From the NCBI GenBank assembly GCA_934621485.1, contig CAKTUS010000044.1, positions 1 to 19,243 on the forward strand: DNA of 19,243 nucleotides, written 5' to 3'. The notes under the pieces were generated by a model, which was given only the letters and a program-made list of their open reading frames with translations, made no database searches and had not been told where the DNA came from. A program made the translations under genes and the position numbers. The stretch's first letter is position 1. Each line of letters opens with the position of its first letter. This document shows, one piece after another, positions 1 to 6,530 of the stretch. The DNA is from an uncultured Clostridia bacterium (GTDB lineage: Bacteria > Bacillota > Clostridia > Christensenellales > Aristaeellaceae).

Positions 1-28
1 CTCTCGTAGAGGGGTTTTCAACAGTCTG
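1..28 (+). repeat. dispersed intergenic repeat, family A (copy 1)
   Basis: The segment around GGGGTTTTCAACAGTCTG matches the reverse complement of 9881-9908 at 22 of 28 positions. A shorter related piece (GGGGTTT-CCGACAGTCA) occurs at 4612-4627. All copies are intergenic. The copy may extend left of the window. Confidence 0.55.
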
Positions 29-225
29 AGCCTTGCTGCGCAAGGCTTCGGATCGTCCCAAAAGTGGATAAGCAGGAGGCAGAGCGGTTGCTCGAACGCG
101 GGGAGGGCAACGACCGTAGTTTTTCTTCATTTCGCGCCCCACTTAAGGTTCGTTAACCGCCTATGGCGGTTGTGCTCGCCGGGCCCCGTTTTCCTCCGTT
201 GCCTGCCATGGCTTTCAGGGCTCTG

Positions 226-268
226 CCCCTAAGCTTTGTGCCGCAGGGCCGGTTGCTTTTGAACCAGC
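226..268 (+). repeat. dispersed intergenic repeat, family B (copy 1)
   Basis: A 21-base block beginning CCCCTAAGC and ending TGCCGCAG matches 4538-4558 at 19 of 21 positions. In both places GAACCAGC follows 12-14 bases later (261-268 and 4571-4578). The shared layout marks a dispersed repeat, not chance similarity. Confidence 0.55.
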
Positions 269-348
269 AGGGCTTGTGACCGGTAACCCCTGCCGCTGAA
301 GCTGCGGACAGCCGGCGGCAGGCGCCGGGCCTCGCCGTTCTGCGGCGT

Positions 349-417
349 TCAGCCTTTGCTGCCGCTTCTTTTGGCGTCTTGACGGCGAAACAGCAGGGTA
401 GAGGAAAGATGTTCCAT
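349..417 (-). CDS. putative 22-residue leader or small peptide
   Basis: A short ORF, MEHLSSTLLFRRQDAKRSGS followed by KG and stop. The start ATG (417-415) has a textbook ribosome site, AAAAGGAG, seven bases upstream. It lies about 60 bases downstream of the start expected from the perfect promoter at 483-511. A longer frame of 73 codons opens at 436, but its ATG has no ribosome site and it runs through repeat sequence, so I prefer the 22-codon ORF. The peptide is basic in its second half, has no membrane segment and matches nothing I recognise. It could be a functional small protein, a leader peptide, or just the 5' part of a regulatory RNA. Translation is supported only by promoter and ribosome-site quality. 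Confidence 0.4.
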   Translation of the reverse strand: MEHLSSTLLFRRQDAKRSGSKG

Positions 418-447
418 GGTCAGGCTCCTTTTGCATAGTAAATCATT

Positions 448-473
448 TGTTGCAAAACTCATGTTCTGCAACA
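448..473 (-). promoter_or_regulatory. 26-bp palindrome just downstream of promoter (operator or 5' RNA hairpin)
   Basis: TGTTGCA (448-454) and TGCAACA (467-473) flank a centre AAAC-TCAT-GTTC. The arms match at 10 of 11 positions around a 4-base centre. In the minus-strand transcript the one mismatch becomes a G-U pair, giving an 11-bp stem with an AUGA loop at about +4 to +29. As DNA it fits a dimeric repressor operator. The inner GAAC-N4-GTTT core resembles a Firmicutes LexA box with one mismatch in the second half. Both readings remain open. Confidence 0.6.
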
Positions 474-482
474 TTGGTTTTT

Positions 483-511
483 ATTATATGAGATTGACGA
501 AAAATTGTCAA
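483..511 (-). promoter_or_regulatory. perfect consensus sigma-A promoter
   Basis: On the minus strand TTGACA (511-506) is followed by exactly 17 bases and TATAAT (488-483). All 12 consensus bases match. It lies just after the stop of the D,D-carboxypeptidase gene and fires leftwards into the 22-codon ORF and the repeat-containing region. Expected start of transcription is near 476. Confidence 0.85.
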
Positions 512-517
512 GCGAAA

Positions 518-1678
518 TCAGCGCCAGTTTTGAAACAGCTGTAAAAAGGCGGCCAGCAGGCCCGGCATCGGCACATCCTGAGCGGCAACCGCCGCCACTT
601 TGGCAATGACCTGACTTCCCAGCTTTACCCGCACTACGCCCAATGCATCCCCGGCGGACAGCGGAGCGGCAACCTCCTGGGGAAGCTCCACCTCCATAGA
701 CAGCTGCTTTTCCTGTCCAAGGCGCATCAGCATGCTTAGCCCGCTGCCGGCGGCGGCCTCCACCCGGTCGGCCATGCCCAACCGTACCGAAACGCTCTTG
801 CCCAGCCGGTCCCCTTTTTTCAGCAGGATAACCCTCTTGTAGCCGTTAAAGCCGTAGTCCAGCATGGCCCGGGCCTCGTTAAACCGGGTTTGGCTTACGG
901 GCGTGCCCAACACAATGGCAATGAGGCGCAGCCCGTTTTTTTCGGCCGTAGCGCACAGACAATACTTGCTGACGTCGGCGCTGCCGGTTTTCAGGCCGTC
1001 GCATCCCTCGTAAAAACGCACCAGGCGGTTGGTATTGGTCAGATCGGTGGTACGGCCGCTGGGATGGGTCAGGGTGTCCATCCAGACGGAGGCATGGGTG
1101 AAATAGTCCGGGTATTTGCAGATTTCGCAGCACAGCGTTGCCACATCGCGGGCGGTGGTGTACTGGCGATCATCCGGCAGGCCCGTAGCGTTGGTATAAA
1201 AGGTGTTTTCCATGCCCAGTTCGGCGGCGCGCTGGTTCATCTGCTCGGCAAAGGCGTTTTCGCTGCCTGCCATGTGCTCGGCCAGGGCGCAGGCGGCGTC
1301 GTTGGCGCTGGCAATAATGGCGGCGTGCAGCAGGGTTTCCAGAGAGTATACCGCCCCGGCGTCCAGCAGGGCCTGACTGCCAATTTGGGCCGCCGCTTCC
1401 CGGCTGACGGTGATGGGATCGTCCAGGCGAATCACTCCGGCCTGAAGCTGCTCCAGACACAACAGCAGAGTCATCAGCTTGGTGACGCTGGCCACCTGGC
1501 GGCGCTCGTCCGCATTTTTTTCAAAGATCACCGTGCCGGTGCCGGCCTCCAGCAGCATGGCGCTGGGGGAGGTTAGCTCCAAGGGAACGCCCGTTTCCAG
1601 GGGCGCGGCGAGGGCGGGCAGCGGCAGCAGGCACAGAACCAGCGTCCAGGCCGCAAGGGATAAGAGATACCGTTTCAT
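518..1678 (-). CDS. D-alanyl-D-alanine carboxypeptidase (peptidase S11, PBP5/DacF-like)
   Basis: This low-molecular-mass penicillin-binding protein would remove the terminal D-alanine from peptidoglycan stem peptides outside the membrane. The 386-residue product begins with a signal peptide (about residues 1-24, LLPLPALAAP at its end). It has all three active-site motifs of the S11 family: SVTK at 64-67 (nucleophile Ser64 and Lys67), SAN at 124-126 and KTG at 230-232. The length and the extra C-terminal beta domain after about 280 fit DacF/PBP5-type enzymes. I chose the ATG at 1678 because GGAAGG-AG lies just upstream and the signal peptide begins there; an in-frame ATG at 1732 would add an unlikely leader. 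No clear C-terminal amphipathic anchor is visible beyond the final short hydrophobic segment (LLAAFLQLFQ). It is divergent from the next plus-strand gene. Confidence 0.93.
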   Translation of the reverse strand: MKRYLLSLAAWTLVLCLLPLPALAAPLETGVPLELTSPSAMLLEAGTGTVIFEKNADERRQVASVTKLMTLLLCLEQLQAGVIRLDDPITVSREAAAQIGSQALLDAGAVYSLETLLHAAIIASANDAACALAEHMAGSENAFAEQMNQRAAELGMENTFYTNATGLPDDRQYTTARDVATLCCEICKYPDYFTHASVWMDTLTHPSGRTTDLTNTNRLVRFYEGCDGLKTGSADVSKYCLCATAEKNGLRLIAIVLGTPVSQTRFNEARAMLDYGFNGYKRVILLKKGDRLGKSVSVRLGMADRVEAAAGSGLSMLMRLGQEKQLSMEVELPQEVAAPLSAGDALGVVRVKLGSQVIAKVAAVAAQDVPMPGLLAAFLQLFQNWR

Positions 1679-1766
1679 GGCTGACGACTCCTTCCGTGGC
1701 GGGATGTGGTGAGATAGCATACGCGGAAGCAATGGGAAAATATGCGGCGCGAAAGCGGCCGGCGCG

Positions 1767-1807
1767 TTTCCTGTCTCACAGGCTTGTCAAACCTGTGAGA
1801 CAGGAAA
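1767..1807. repeat. 16-bp perfect inverted repeat
   Basis: TTTCCTGTCTCACAGG (1767-1782), a 9-base loop, then CCTGTGAGACAGGAAA (1792-1807): all 16 pairs match. There is no T-tract on either side beyond the three bases that belong to the stem, so it is not a standard intrinsic terminator. It lies about 90 bases upstream of the carboxypeptidase start and about 155 upstream of the plus-strand promoter. It could be an operator, a processed RNA hairpin or a mobile palindromic element. Confidence 0.8.
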
Positions 1808-1962
1808 GAAACAGAACGGCATGGGGCGGGAGCTGCTGCGGCTTTGGAGAGCGGCCGCCCGCCCGCCAAAGCCCCTTGAGCGAGAAGAAACGATTGGAAG
1901 CGCAGAAGCTGTCCAATATGGTTGGAACGCCGCAGGATGAGGCGCTTATTTGCCACACTTGG

Positions 1963-1991
1963 TTGCGAAAAAAATCGACTCATGATACAAT
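1963..1991 (+). promoter_or_regulatory. sigma-A promoter for the secreted-protein/glycosyltransferase pair
   Basis: TTGCGA (1963-1968), 17 bases that include an A-tract, and TACAAT (1986-1991). Transcription would start near 1998, giving a leader of about 38 bases that carries AAGGAGG before the ATG at 2036. Confidence 0.7.
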
Positions 1992-2035
1992 ACTGGTAGT
2001 TTCTGCTTTTCCATTACCAAGGAGGATAACGACTC

Positions 2036-3256
2036 ATGCTGCGTAATCAAATGGGATGCTTTTTGCTGGCGCTACTGCTGGTATGTCCGATTTGGGGCTT
2101 GGCCGCCGAAGGCGATTCCTTTGCCACCTATGTAATGCCCGAGGGCGCGGAAACCTTGTTTGTTACCGATATCTCCCAGTTTGAAGCCCCGCAGGGCATG
2201 GAAACCATGTACGCCGCCATGGGGCGCGTCACCAGCAAGGGGGATATTTACATTATTCGCATGAAAAACGGGCTGGCGTTGGCCAGCGTCAGCTGTCGCA
2301 CCCTGTCCCGCAGCCTGACGGCGGAAGAGCTGCTGGCTCTAACGCCCCAAATTCTGAACCGATTGCAGCAGGAATTTGAAACGGTGGATCCGTCCAGCGT
2401 AACGGTGGAAGTGAACCGGCAGTTTGAAAACCCGGCGCTGTGCGTTTCTCTCACGGTTTCTCCCGGCGCGGACGGCCCCTCCTTTTCCCTGCAAGGCGCC
2501 GCCTTTTCCCAGGGAATGGAGATGATGGAGGTTTGGTCCATCATGCCCACAGACGACACCCTGCCCGGCCTGGCCAACGACCGCAGCGATATGGAGTCGT
2601 TCCTGAGTTCGCTGCATTTCGGAGAAACCGACGACTCCGTATCCGCTTCCTCCATCGATGGCCTGCTGACCGCCGTTGCGCTGCCGGACAGCCAGCCCTA
2701 TGCCGACCCGGACGGCGCCTTTACCGTTCAGTTGCCAACGGGCAGCCTCATTCTTACTCCTCACAGCACCCAGGAAGAGCGAAGCAGCATCCGCCAGCAG
2801 TACATCGCCGCCCATTCAGAAGGAGCGGACCGGTTGTTTGATTCGGTGATGGGCGACATCGACGATGAAAACGCCACCGTGGTCTTTTCTCCGGATTTTC
2901 AAGCCATTATCGAGTTTTTCTGTGAGGACGCCCCGTTTTTTCAGGGCTATACGCCCCGGCAGTTTTTCAGCATTGCTCCGGGCATCGCCTCTTCCCTAAA
3001 CGAAAAGTTCGACCATGCCATGTGCTTGGAAAGCGACAAAACTCTTACCCTGTCCGGTTTGGAGCATGCCATTCTCAGCTTCTGGATGCGGGATGGGGAA
3101 ATGAACCTGCGGCTGGACGCCATTGCCGCCGTAGAAGGCGACAGCACCCTGCGGGAAATCGACCTGCTTATGCCGGTTCAAGCCGACAGCGCCGCCCAGC
3201 GGGACCGCCTGTTGGCTTTGCTGATGCAAACGCTGCAATACATTTCGGCGCCCTAA
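2036..3256 (+). CDS. secreted protein of unknown function
   Basis: I do not recognise a family for this 406-residue protein. Residues 1-23 form a clear signal peptide (charged start, hydrophobic LLALLLVCPIWGLA, cleavage probably at LAAEG). The mature chain is acidic, has no further membrane segment, no sortase motif and no obvious catalytic motif. Two segments look related in style (around 40-190 and 225-400): each begins with a short extracellular-type beta-rich stretch and ends in a helix such as RDRLLALLMQTLQYI. This may be a duplicated fold, but I see it only weakly. The start is secured by AAGGAGG eight to nine bases before the ATG and by the promoter at 1963-1991. The glycosyltransferase gene follows after 31 bases, so the two are probably co-transcribed. 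An envelope role is inferred only from the signal peptide and neighbours. Confidence 0.85.
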   Translation: MLRNQMGCFLLALLLVCPIWGLAAEGDSFATYVMPEGAETLFVTDISQFEAPQGMETMYAAMGRVTSKGDIYIIRMKNGLALASVSCRTLSRSLTAEELLALTPQILNRLQQEFETVDPSSVTVEVNRQFENPALCVSLTVSPGADGPSFSLQGAAFSQGMEMMEVWSIMPTDDTLPGLANDRSDMESFLSSLHFGETDDSVSASSIDGLLTAVALPDSQPYADPDGAFTVQLPTGSLILTPHSTQEERSSIRQQYIAAHSEGADRLFDSVMGDIDDENATVVFSPDFQAIIEFFCEDAPFFQGYTPRQFFSIAPGIASSLNEKFDHAMCLESDKTLTLSGLEHAILSFWMRDGEMNLRLDAIAAVEGDSTLREIDLLMPVQADSAAQRDRLLALLMQTLQYISAP

Positions 3257-3287
3257 ATCGCCACACTACAGGAAACGAGGTTCTCTC

Positions 3288-4211
3288 ATGAAAACCGTAA
3301 GCGTCATCGTGCCCTGCTATAACGAGCAGGAAGCCGTTCCTCTGTTTTACAACGCCTTTTTGAAGGAGACAGCCGGCATGCCGGTGCAGTTTGAATTCTG
3401 GTTTGTGGACGACGGCAGCCGGGATGAAACCCTGGCCGCTTTTGTCCGCCTTCGCCAGCAGGATTCGCGGGTGCACTATATCAGCTTTTCCCGCAACTTT
3501 GGCAAGGAGAGCGCCATGTATGCCGGCATGCAGGCCGCCACGGGCGACTATGTGGCCATCATGGACGCGGATTTGCAGGACCCGCCCCGTCTGCTGAAGA
3601 GCATGCTGCACGGCATCCAGGAAGAGGGCTACGACTGTGTGGCCAGCCGCCGGGTAACCCGTGCGGGCGAACCCAAGGTACGCAGCTTTTTTGCCCGCAG
3701 TTTTTACCGGCTGATTAACCACATCAGCCAGACGGAAATTGTGGATGGCGCTCGAGATTTTCGCCTCATGACCCGTCAAATGGTGAACAGCATCCTGAGT
3801 CTGACCGAAGTGAGCCGTTTTTCCAAGGGGATTTTCAGTTGGGTGGGCTATCGCACCAAGTGGCTGGAGTACGAAAATGTGGAGCGCGTGGCCGGCGAAA
3901 CCAAATGGTCCTTCTGGAAGCTGCTGCTGTATTCCTTTGACGGCATCGTGGGCTTTTCCACCGCGCCGCTGGCCCTGGCTTCCATTTTGGGCTTTGTGTT
4001 CTGCCTGGTGGCCTTTTTGCTGATTCTGTTCTTCTTTTTCAAAACCGTCATCTGGGGCGATCCGGTGGCTGGTTTCCCAGCCACCATCTGCATCATTTTG
4101 CTGCTGGGCGGTATTCAGCTGTTCTGCATTGGTATTTTGGGGCAGTATTTAAGCAAAACCTATTTGGAAACCAAAAAAAGGCCGATTTACATTGCCCGCA
4201 TCAAGGAATAA
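3288..4211 (+). CDS. glycosyltransferase family 2, GtrB/DPM1-like, membrane-anchored
   Basis: The enzyme would transfer a sugar from a nucleotide donor to a polyprenyl phosphate on the cytoplasmic face of the membrane. The 307 residues start with a GT-A fold: SVIVPCYNEQE (5-15), the FVDDGSRDET donor-site segment (39-48) and DADLQDPP (93-100), which carries the metal-binding D-x-D. The stretches SRRVTRAGEP (120-129) and GARDFRLM (154-161) are typical of the GtrB/dolichol-phosphate mannosyltransferase group. Two C-terminal membrane helices lie at about 225-252 and 264-287. Length is normal. No GtrA-type flippase is nearby, so the sugar acceptor pathway is unknown. The ribosome site is modest (AGGAAACGAGG), and the gene probably depends on the promoter of the upstream secreted-protein gene. 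It is followed by the terminator at 4357-4399. Confidence 0.9.
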   Translation: MKTVSVIVPCYNEQEAVPLFYNAFLKETAGMPVQFEFWFVDDGSRDETLAAFVRLRQQDSRVHYISFSRNFGKESAMYAGMQAATGDYVAIMDADLQDPPRLLKSMLHGIQEEGYDCVASRRVTRAGEPKVRSFFARSFYRLINHISQTEIVDGARDFRLMTRQMVNSILSLTEVSRFSKGIFSWVGYRTKWLEYENVERVAGETKWSFWKLLLYSFDGIVGFSTAPLALASILGFVFCLVAFLLILFFFFKTVIWGDPVAGFPATICIILLLGGIQLFCIGILGQYLSKTYLETKKRPIYIARIKE

Positions 4212-4356
4212 ACGCGCAGAAAACCCGGGACGCAAGCTTCCGAAGGAAGCGCGGGCGGAGCTTTGGAGGACGGGAATTTGCCTGTTCGCCGGGCGAGTAA
4301 TCAAAGAGCGCTTCTCGGCAGAAAAGACCGCCGTCAGGCGAGCTTGTAACGTCCTC

Positions 4357-4399
4357 ACGCTTTCCAAGCACTGAAGCTTTGGAAGGCGTTTTGTTTTTT
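4357..4399 (+). terminator. intrinsic terminator of the secreted-protein/glycosyltransferase unit
   Basis: ACGCTTTCCAAGC pairs with GCTTTGGAAGGCGT around the loop ACTGAA, with one T bulged and one T-G pair. The stem is followed directly by TTTTGTTTTTT. Confidence 0.85.
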
Positions 4400-4497
4400 C
4401 ATCAGGTAAGGAAAAACGCCAGGCGCGAACACACTCCGGCAAAGCATAAGAAAGCCCCCTCGAAGGAGGATGGGCGGGTTGCTGAAAAAGTGGAAGT

Positions 4498-4578
4498 GCA
4501 GGAGACGCTGTCTCCTGCCGGGGTTTTAGGGGCGGAGCCCCTAAGCCTTATGCCGCAGCACATTCCCCGAGAACCAGC
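4498..4578 (+). repeat. dispersed intergenic repeat, family B (copy 2) with two hairpins
   Basis: A perfect 9-bp hairpin, GCAGGAGAC-GCT-GTCTCCTGC (4498-4518), is followed by a second, AGGGGC-GGA-GCCCCT (4528-4542). The 20 bases TCCTGCCGGGGTTTTAGGGG (4513-4532) recur exactly, inverted, at 9975-9994. The right part (4538-4578) matches 226-268. This is one composite repeat, of which the other sites carry parts. Confidence 0.75.
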
Positions 4579-4611
4579 GAAGCGCCGCTTCCAGACGATG
4601 GCGGCCAATCA

Positions 4612-4651
4612 GGGGTTTCCGACAGTCAGCCCCCTCGAAGGAGGGGCTGAC
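4612..4651. repeat. family A repeat fragment with a strong hairpin
   Basis: GGGGTTTCCGACAGTCA (4612-4628) resembles the repeat at 1-28. It runs into a hairpin at 4625-4651, where GTCAGCCCC pairs with GGGGCTGAC and the stem extends inward with one mismatch to a GAA loop. It lies 27 bases beyond the stop of the minus-strand HAD gene and could slow transcription there. No T-tract follows on that strand, so I do not call it a terminator. Confidence 0.5.
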
Positions 4652-4677
4652 CTTTCTGCGGATGCGGGCGGCGTCCC

Positions 4678-5481
4678 TCAAGAGCGAAGCAATTGCCACA
4701 GCTGGGCCACGCCCGGGCTGGTGAAGGTGGGCTTCACGTCGCTTTGGCTCAAATCCTCGGGGGTGGTTTCGCCGCTGAAAACCAAAACGGTGTCCATTCC
4801 CGCGTTTACGCCGCAGGCAATGTCGGTATAAATCCGGTCGCCGATTACCACAGCGTCCTGGGGCTGGCAGCCTGCCTTTCGGGCGGCCAGCAGCGCAATG
4901 GCAGGCTCCGGCTTGCCAATGAAGTAGGGCTTGCGCTTGGTGGCGTTAAACAGCATTTGGCTTACTGATCCGCAGTCCGGCACATAGCCGTAGGCGGTGG
5001 GGCATACCCAGTCCGGGTTGGTGGCCAGATACTCTACGCCTCGCCCCAGCAGGATGCAGGCGTCCTCCAGCTTGCGAAAGGTGAGCTCCGTGTCAAACCC
5101 CATCAGCAGGCAGTCGATGCCGTCCTCCAGATGGTCGGTTACCGGAAAGCCTGCGTCGATCAGCTGGCGGCGAAAGCTGGCGGTTCCCAGAGCGTACAGC
5201 TTATGGCCATGGTAATGGGCCCGCAAATAGGCGCAGGCGGCGTCGGTGGAGGTGAAGAAGTCCTCCGGTGTTGCCGCAATGCCCAGCCTGCCCAGCTTTT
5301 CCACATACTTGTCCACCGATTTGGAAGAATTGTTGGTCAGGAACAGATAACGGGCTCCCTGAGCGCGAATGGCCTCCAAAAAGTCCAGGCAGTGAGGAAA
5401 CAGGTTGTCATCCAAATACAGAGTGCCGTCCATGTCCAGCAGGAACAGCTTTTTGCGTCGCAGCGCGGTTTGCAGATTCAT
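4678..5481 (-). CDS. HAD-superfamily phosphatase, subfamily IIA (NagD/AraL-like)
   Basis: A cytoplasmic phosphatase that would hydrolyse a small phosphorylated metabolite through an aspartyl-phosphate; the substrate cannot be told from sequence. All HAD motifs are present in 267 residues. Motif I is DMDGTLY at 16-22 (nucleophile Asp16, acid/base Asp18). Motif II is LTNNSS at 48-53. Lys190 lies in FIGKPEPA, and motif IV is GDRIYTD at 214-220. The large C2 cap between motifs II and III (about 70-185) is what defines the IIA group, together with the GKP signature. The start ATG at 5481 overlaps the stop of the upstream acyltransferase by one base (TGATG), with GGAGAAGG before it, so it is translationally coupled as the last gene of the M42 operon. 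A much longer upstream in-frame opening to 5967 is only a shadow of the acyltransferase gene. Confidence 0.92.
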   Translation of the reverse strand: MNLQTALRRKKLFLLDMDGTLYLDDNLFPHCLDFLEAIRAQGARYLFLTNNSSKSVDKYVEKLGRLGIAATPEDFFTSTDAACAYLRAHYHGHKLYALGTASFRRQLIDAGFPVTDHLEDGIDCLLMGFDTELTFRKLEDACILLGRGVEYLATNPDWVCPTAYGYVPDCGSVSQMLFNATKRKPYFIGKPEPAIALLAARKAGCQPQDAVVIGDRIYTDIACGVNAGMDTVLVFSGETTPEDLSQSDVKPTFTSPGVAQLWQLLRS

Positions 5482-6530
5482 CAGCCTTCTCCTTTTCTGC
5501 CGGGCCATCGCCGCCATAGCCCCAGAGCGGCCCGCTCCGCCAGCCGGTACAGCCGGGCCAGCGCTTCCGCTACAAGAGCAGTTATCGCCAGATTGGCCGC
5601 CAGCAGGCACAGCCAGCACACAAACCAGTTTTGAAAGGGCAAAAGCGGCTTCAGGCAATACAACGCCGAGCTGCCCACGCCCTGAGCAAAGTAATAGAAC
5701 AAAGCATTTTGTCCAATGTGAACCAGCAACCGGCTTTGCACGGGCTCCTTTCGTCCCCGCAGCAGCAACGCCACGCCAATGGCGGGCAGCGATGCGAACA
5801 GATAGGGCAGCTGAGGCGGAAACTTGCTTTGCTGAAGCGCATAGCCGGTTTGCAGCATCCGGGCGCTGACGTACCATCCGGCGGCCGCCAGGGCGCACAG
5901 CGCCAGCACCGCCTTCCAGGAGGAAAGCTTCCAATCGCAGCAGCCAATCAGCAATCCCACGCACCACAGCAGGGCGTAGAATCCATCCGTCTGGCTTAGA
6001 CCCGGCAGCAGGCTGCTATCCGCGTTCATGGCCAGGTACAAAAAGGCCAGCGTTCCCGCCAGCAGTTTGTAAGCCCGGGGTCCCCGGCGGGACCCCAGCA
6101 GGTACAGCGCCAGCTGCCCCAGCAGGCTTACCCGGAAATACACCGGCAGGAACCACACCGAATAGCCCACGCTGGGAAACGACCAGAAGCTGGTGTGAAA
6201 AAACAGGTTTTGAAACAGGTCGCGAGCTCCGCTTACGCCGGAAAGCCCCGCGACGGCGCTGACAAGCGCCAGCAGCAGCACAAACAGGGCCCATTTGCAC
6301 CAGGTAAGGGCCAGGCTTTTCAGGGTTTTATCCATCCGGTCCGGACGAAAACTGGCGCTCCAACCGGCCAGCACAAAAAACAGGGGTACGTCCCACAAAA
6401 GCGTCAGGCTTTGAAACCAGGCAGGCACGTAGCTGTCGCCGGAATGGAAGGCGGTATGAATAGCCACCACGCCCAGGGCCGCCGCGCCGCGCAGGGCGTC
6501 CAGCAGCGAGTCTCGTTTAGGCTGGATCAT
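5481..6530 (-). CDS. membrane acyltransferase, family 3 (OafA/NolL/WecH type)
   Basis: A multi-pass membrane protein of 349 residues that would transfer an acyl (often acetyl) group from the cytoplasm to an envelope sugar. The family hallmark is at the N-terminus: RDSLLDALRGAAALGVVAIH (6-25), with the conserved arginine and His25. It is followed by PLFFVLAGW in the second helix. Roughly ten hydrophobic helices can be traced to the C-terminus, which ends in a short basic tail (RRWPGRKGEG). Length is typical for family members with no extra periplasmic SGNH domain. The start overlaps the upstream M42 gene by four bases (ATGA) and has only a weak ribosome site, suggesting translational coupling. 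The acceptor is unknown. A glycosyltransferase is encoded nearby at 3288-4211, but on the opposite strand. Confidence 0.88.
   Translation of the reverse strand: MIQPKRDSLLDALRGAAALGVVAIHTAFHSGDSYVPAWFQSLTLLWDVPLFFVLAGWSASFRPDRMDKTLKSLALTWCKWALFVLLLALVSAVAGLSGVSGARDLFQNLFFHTSFWSFPSVGYSVWFLPVYFRVSLLGQLALYLLGSRRGPRAYKLLAGTLAFLYLAMNADSSLLPGLSQTDGFYALLWCVGLLIGCCDWKLSSWKAVLALCALAAAGWYVSARMLQTGYALQQSKFPPQLPYLFASLPAIGVALLLRGRKEPVQSRLLVHIGQNALFYYFAQGVGSSALYCLKPLLPFQNWFVCWLCLLAANLAITALVAEALARLYRLAERAALGLWRRWPGRKGEG

Larger units (their letters stand above)
1..348. other. intergenic region with dispersed repeats, no convincing gene
   Basis: No ORF here has both a credible ribosome site and a protein-like sequence. 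The stretch holds a repeat at 1-28, a short inverted repeat at 36-50 (GCCTTG/CAAGGC, part of the same repeat), a perfect 7-bp hairpin at 155-171 (AACCGCC, loop TAT, GGCGGTT) and a second repeat copy at 226-268. It lies downstream of the minus-strand promoter at 483-511, so it is probably transcribed leftwards as untranslated RNA. I see no T-tract terminator for that transcript. Confidence 0.6.
1679..2035. other. divergent intergenic spacer
   Basis: This 357-bp spacer separates the minus-strand carboxypeptidase from the plus-strand secreted-protein gene. It contains the long inverted repeat at 1767-1807 and the plus-strand promoter at 1963-1991. A weak minus-strand -10 candidate (TATGCT, 1721-1716) could serve the carboxypeptidase, but no good -35 accompanies it. 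ORFs across the spacer lack ribosome sites and look non-coding. Confidence 0.6.
4212..4677. other. intergenic region with terminator and repeats
   Basis: This 466-base gap between convergent transcription units has no credible gene. It holds a 6-bp hairpin at 4236-4250 (GCTTCC, loop GAA, GGAAGC), the strong terminator at 4357-4399, a 17-base block (AGCCCCCTCGAAGGAGG) present twice at 4453-4469 and 4628-4644, and repeat copies at 4498-4578 and 4612-4651. About 145 bases between the glycosyltransferase stop and the terminator could form a long 3' untranslated region. Confidence 0.65.

Noticed and set aside
1..156. Plus-strand frame without start (ends APLKVR, TAA 154-156) and a minus-strand ORF from ATG 130 running off the edge
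   Set aside because: Both lie in repeat-containing intergenic DNA, lack good ribosome sites and match no family I know. They cannot be judged without the neighbouring sequence.
215..436. 73-codon minus-strand ORF near the left edge
   Set aside because: No ribosome site at its ATG, proline/alanine/arginine-rich translation running through repeat DNA. The 22-codon ORF in another frame has the ribosome site.
448..473. Calling the palindrome a definite LexA box
   Set aside because: The inner core differs from GAAC-N4-GTTC at one position, and the arms extend far beyond a LexA site, so another regulator or an RNA hairpin is as likely.
4402..4608. 68-codon minus-strand ORF
   Set aside because: It is a translation of the composite hairpin repeat (GSAPKTPAGD), with no ribosome site.
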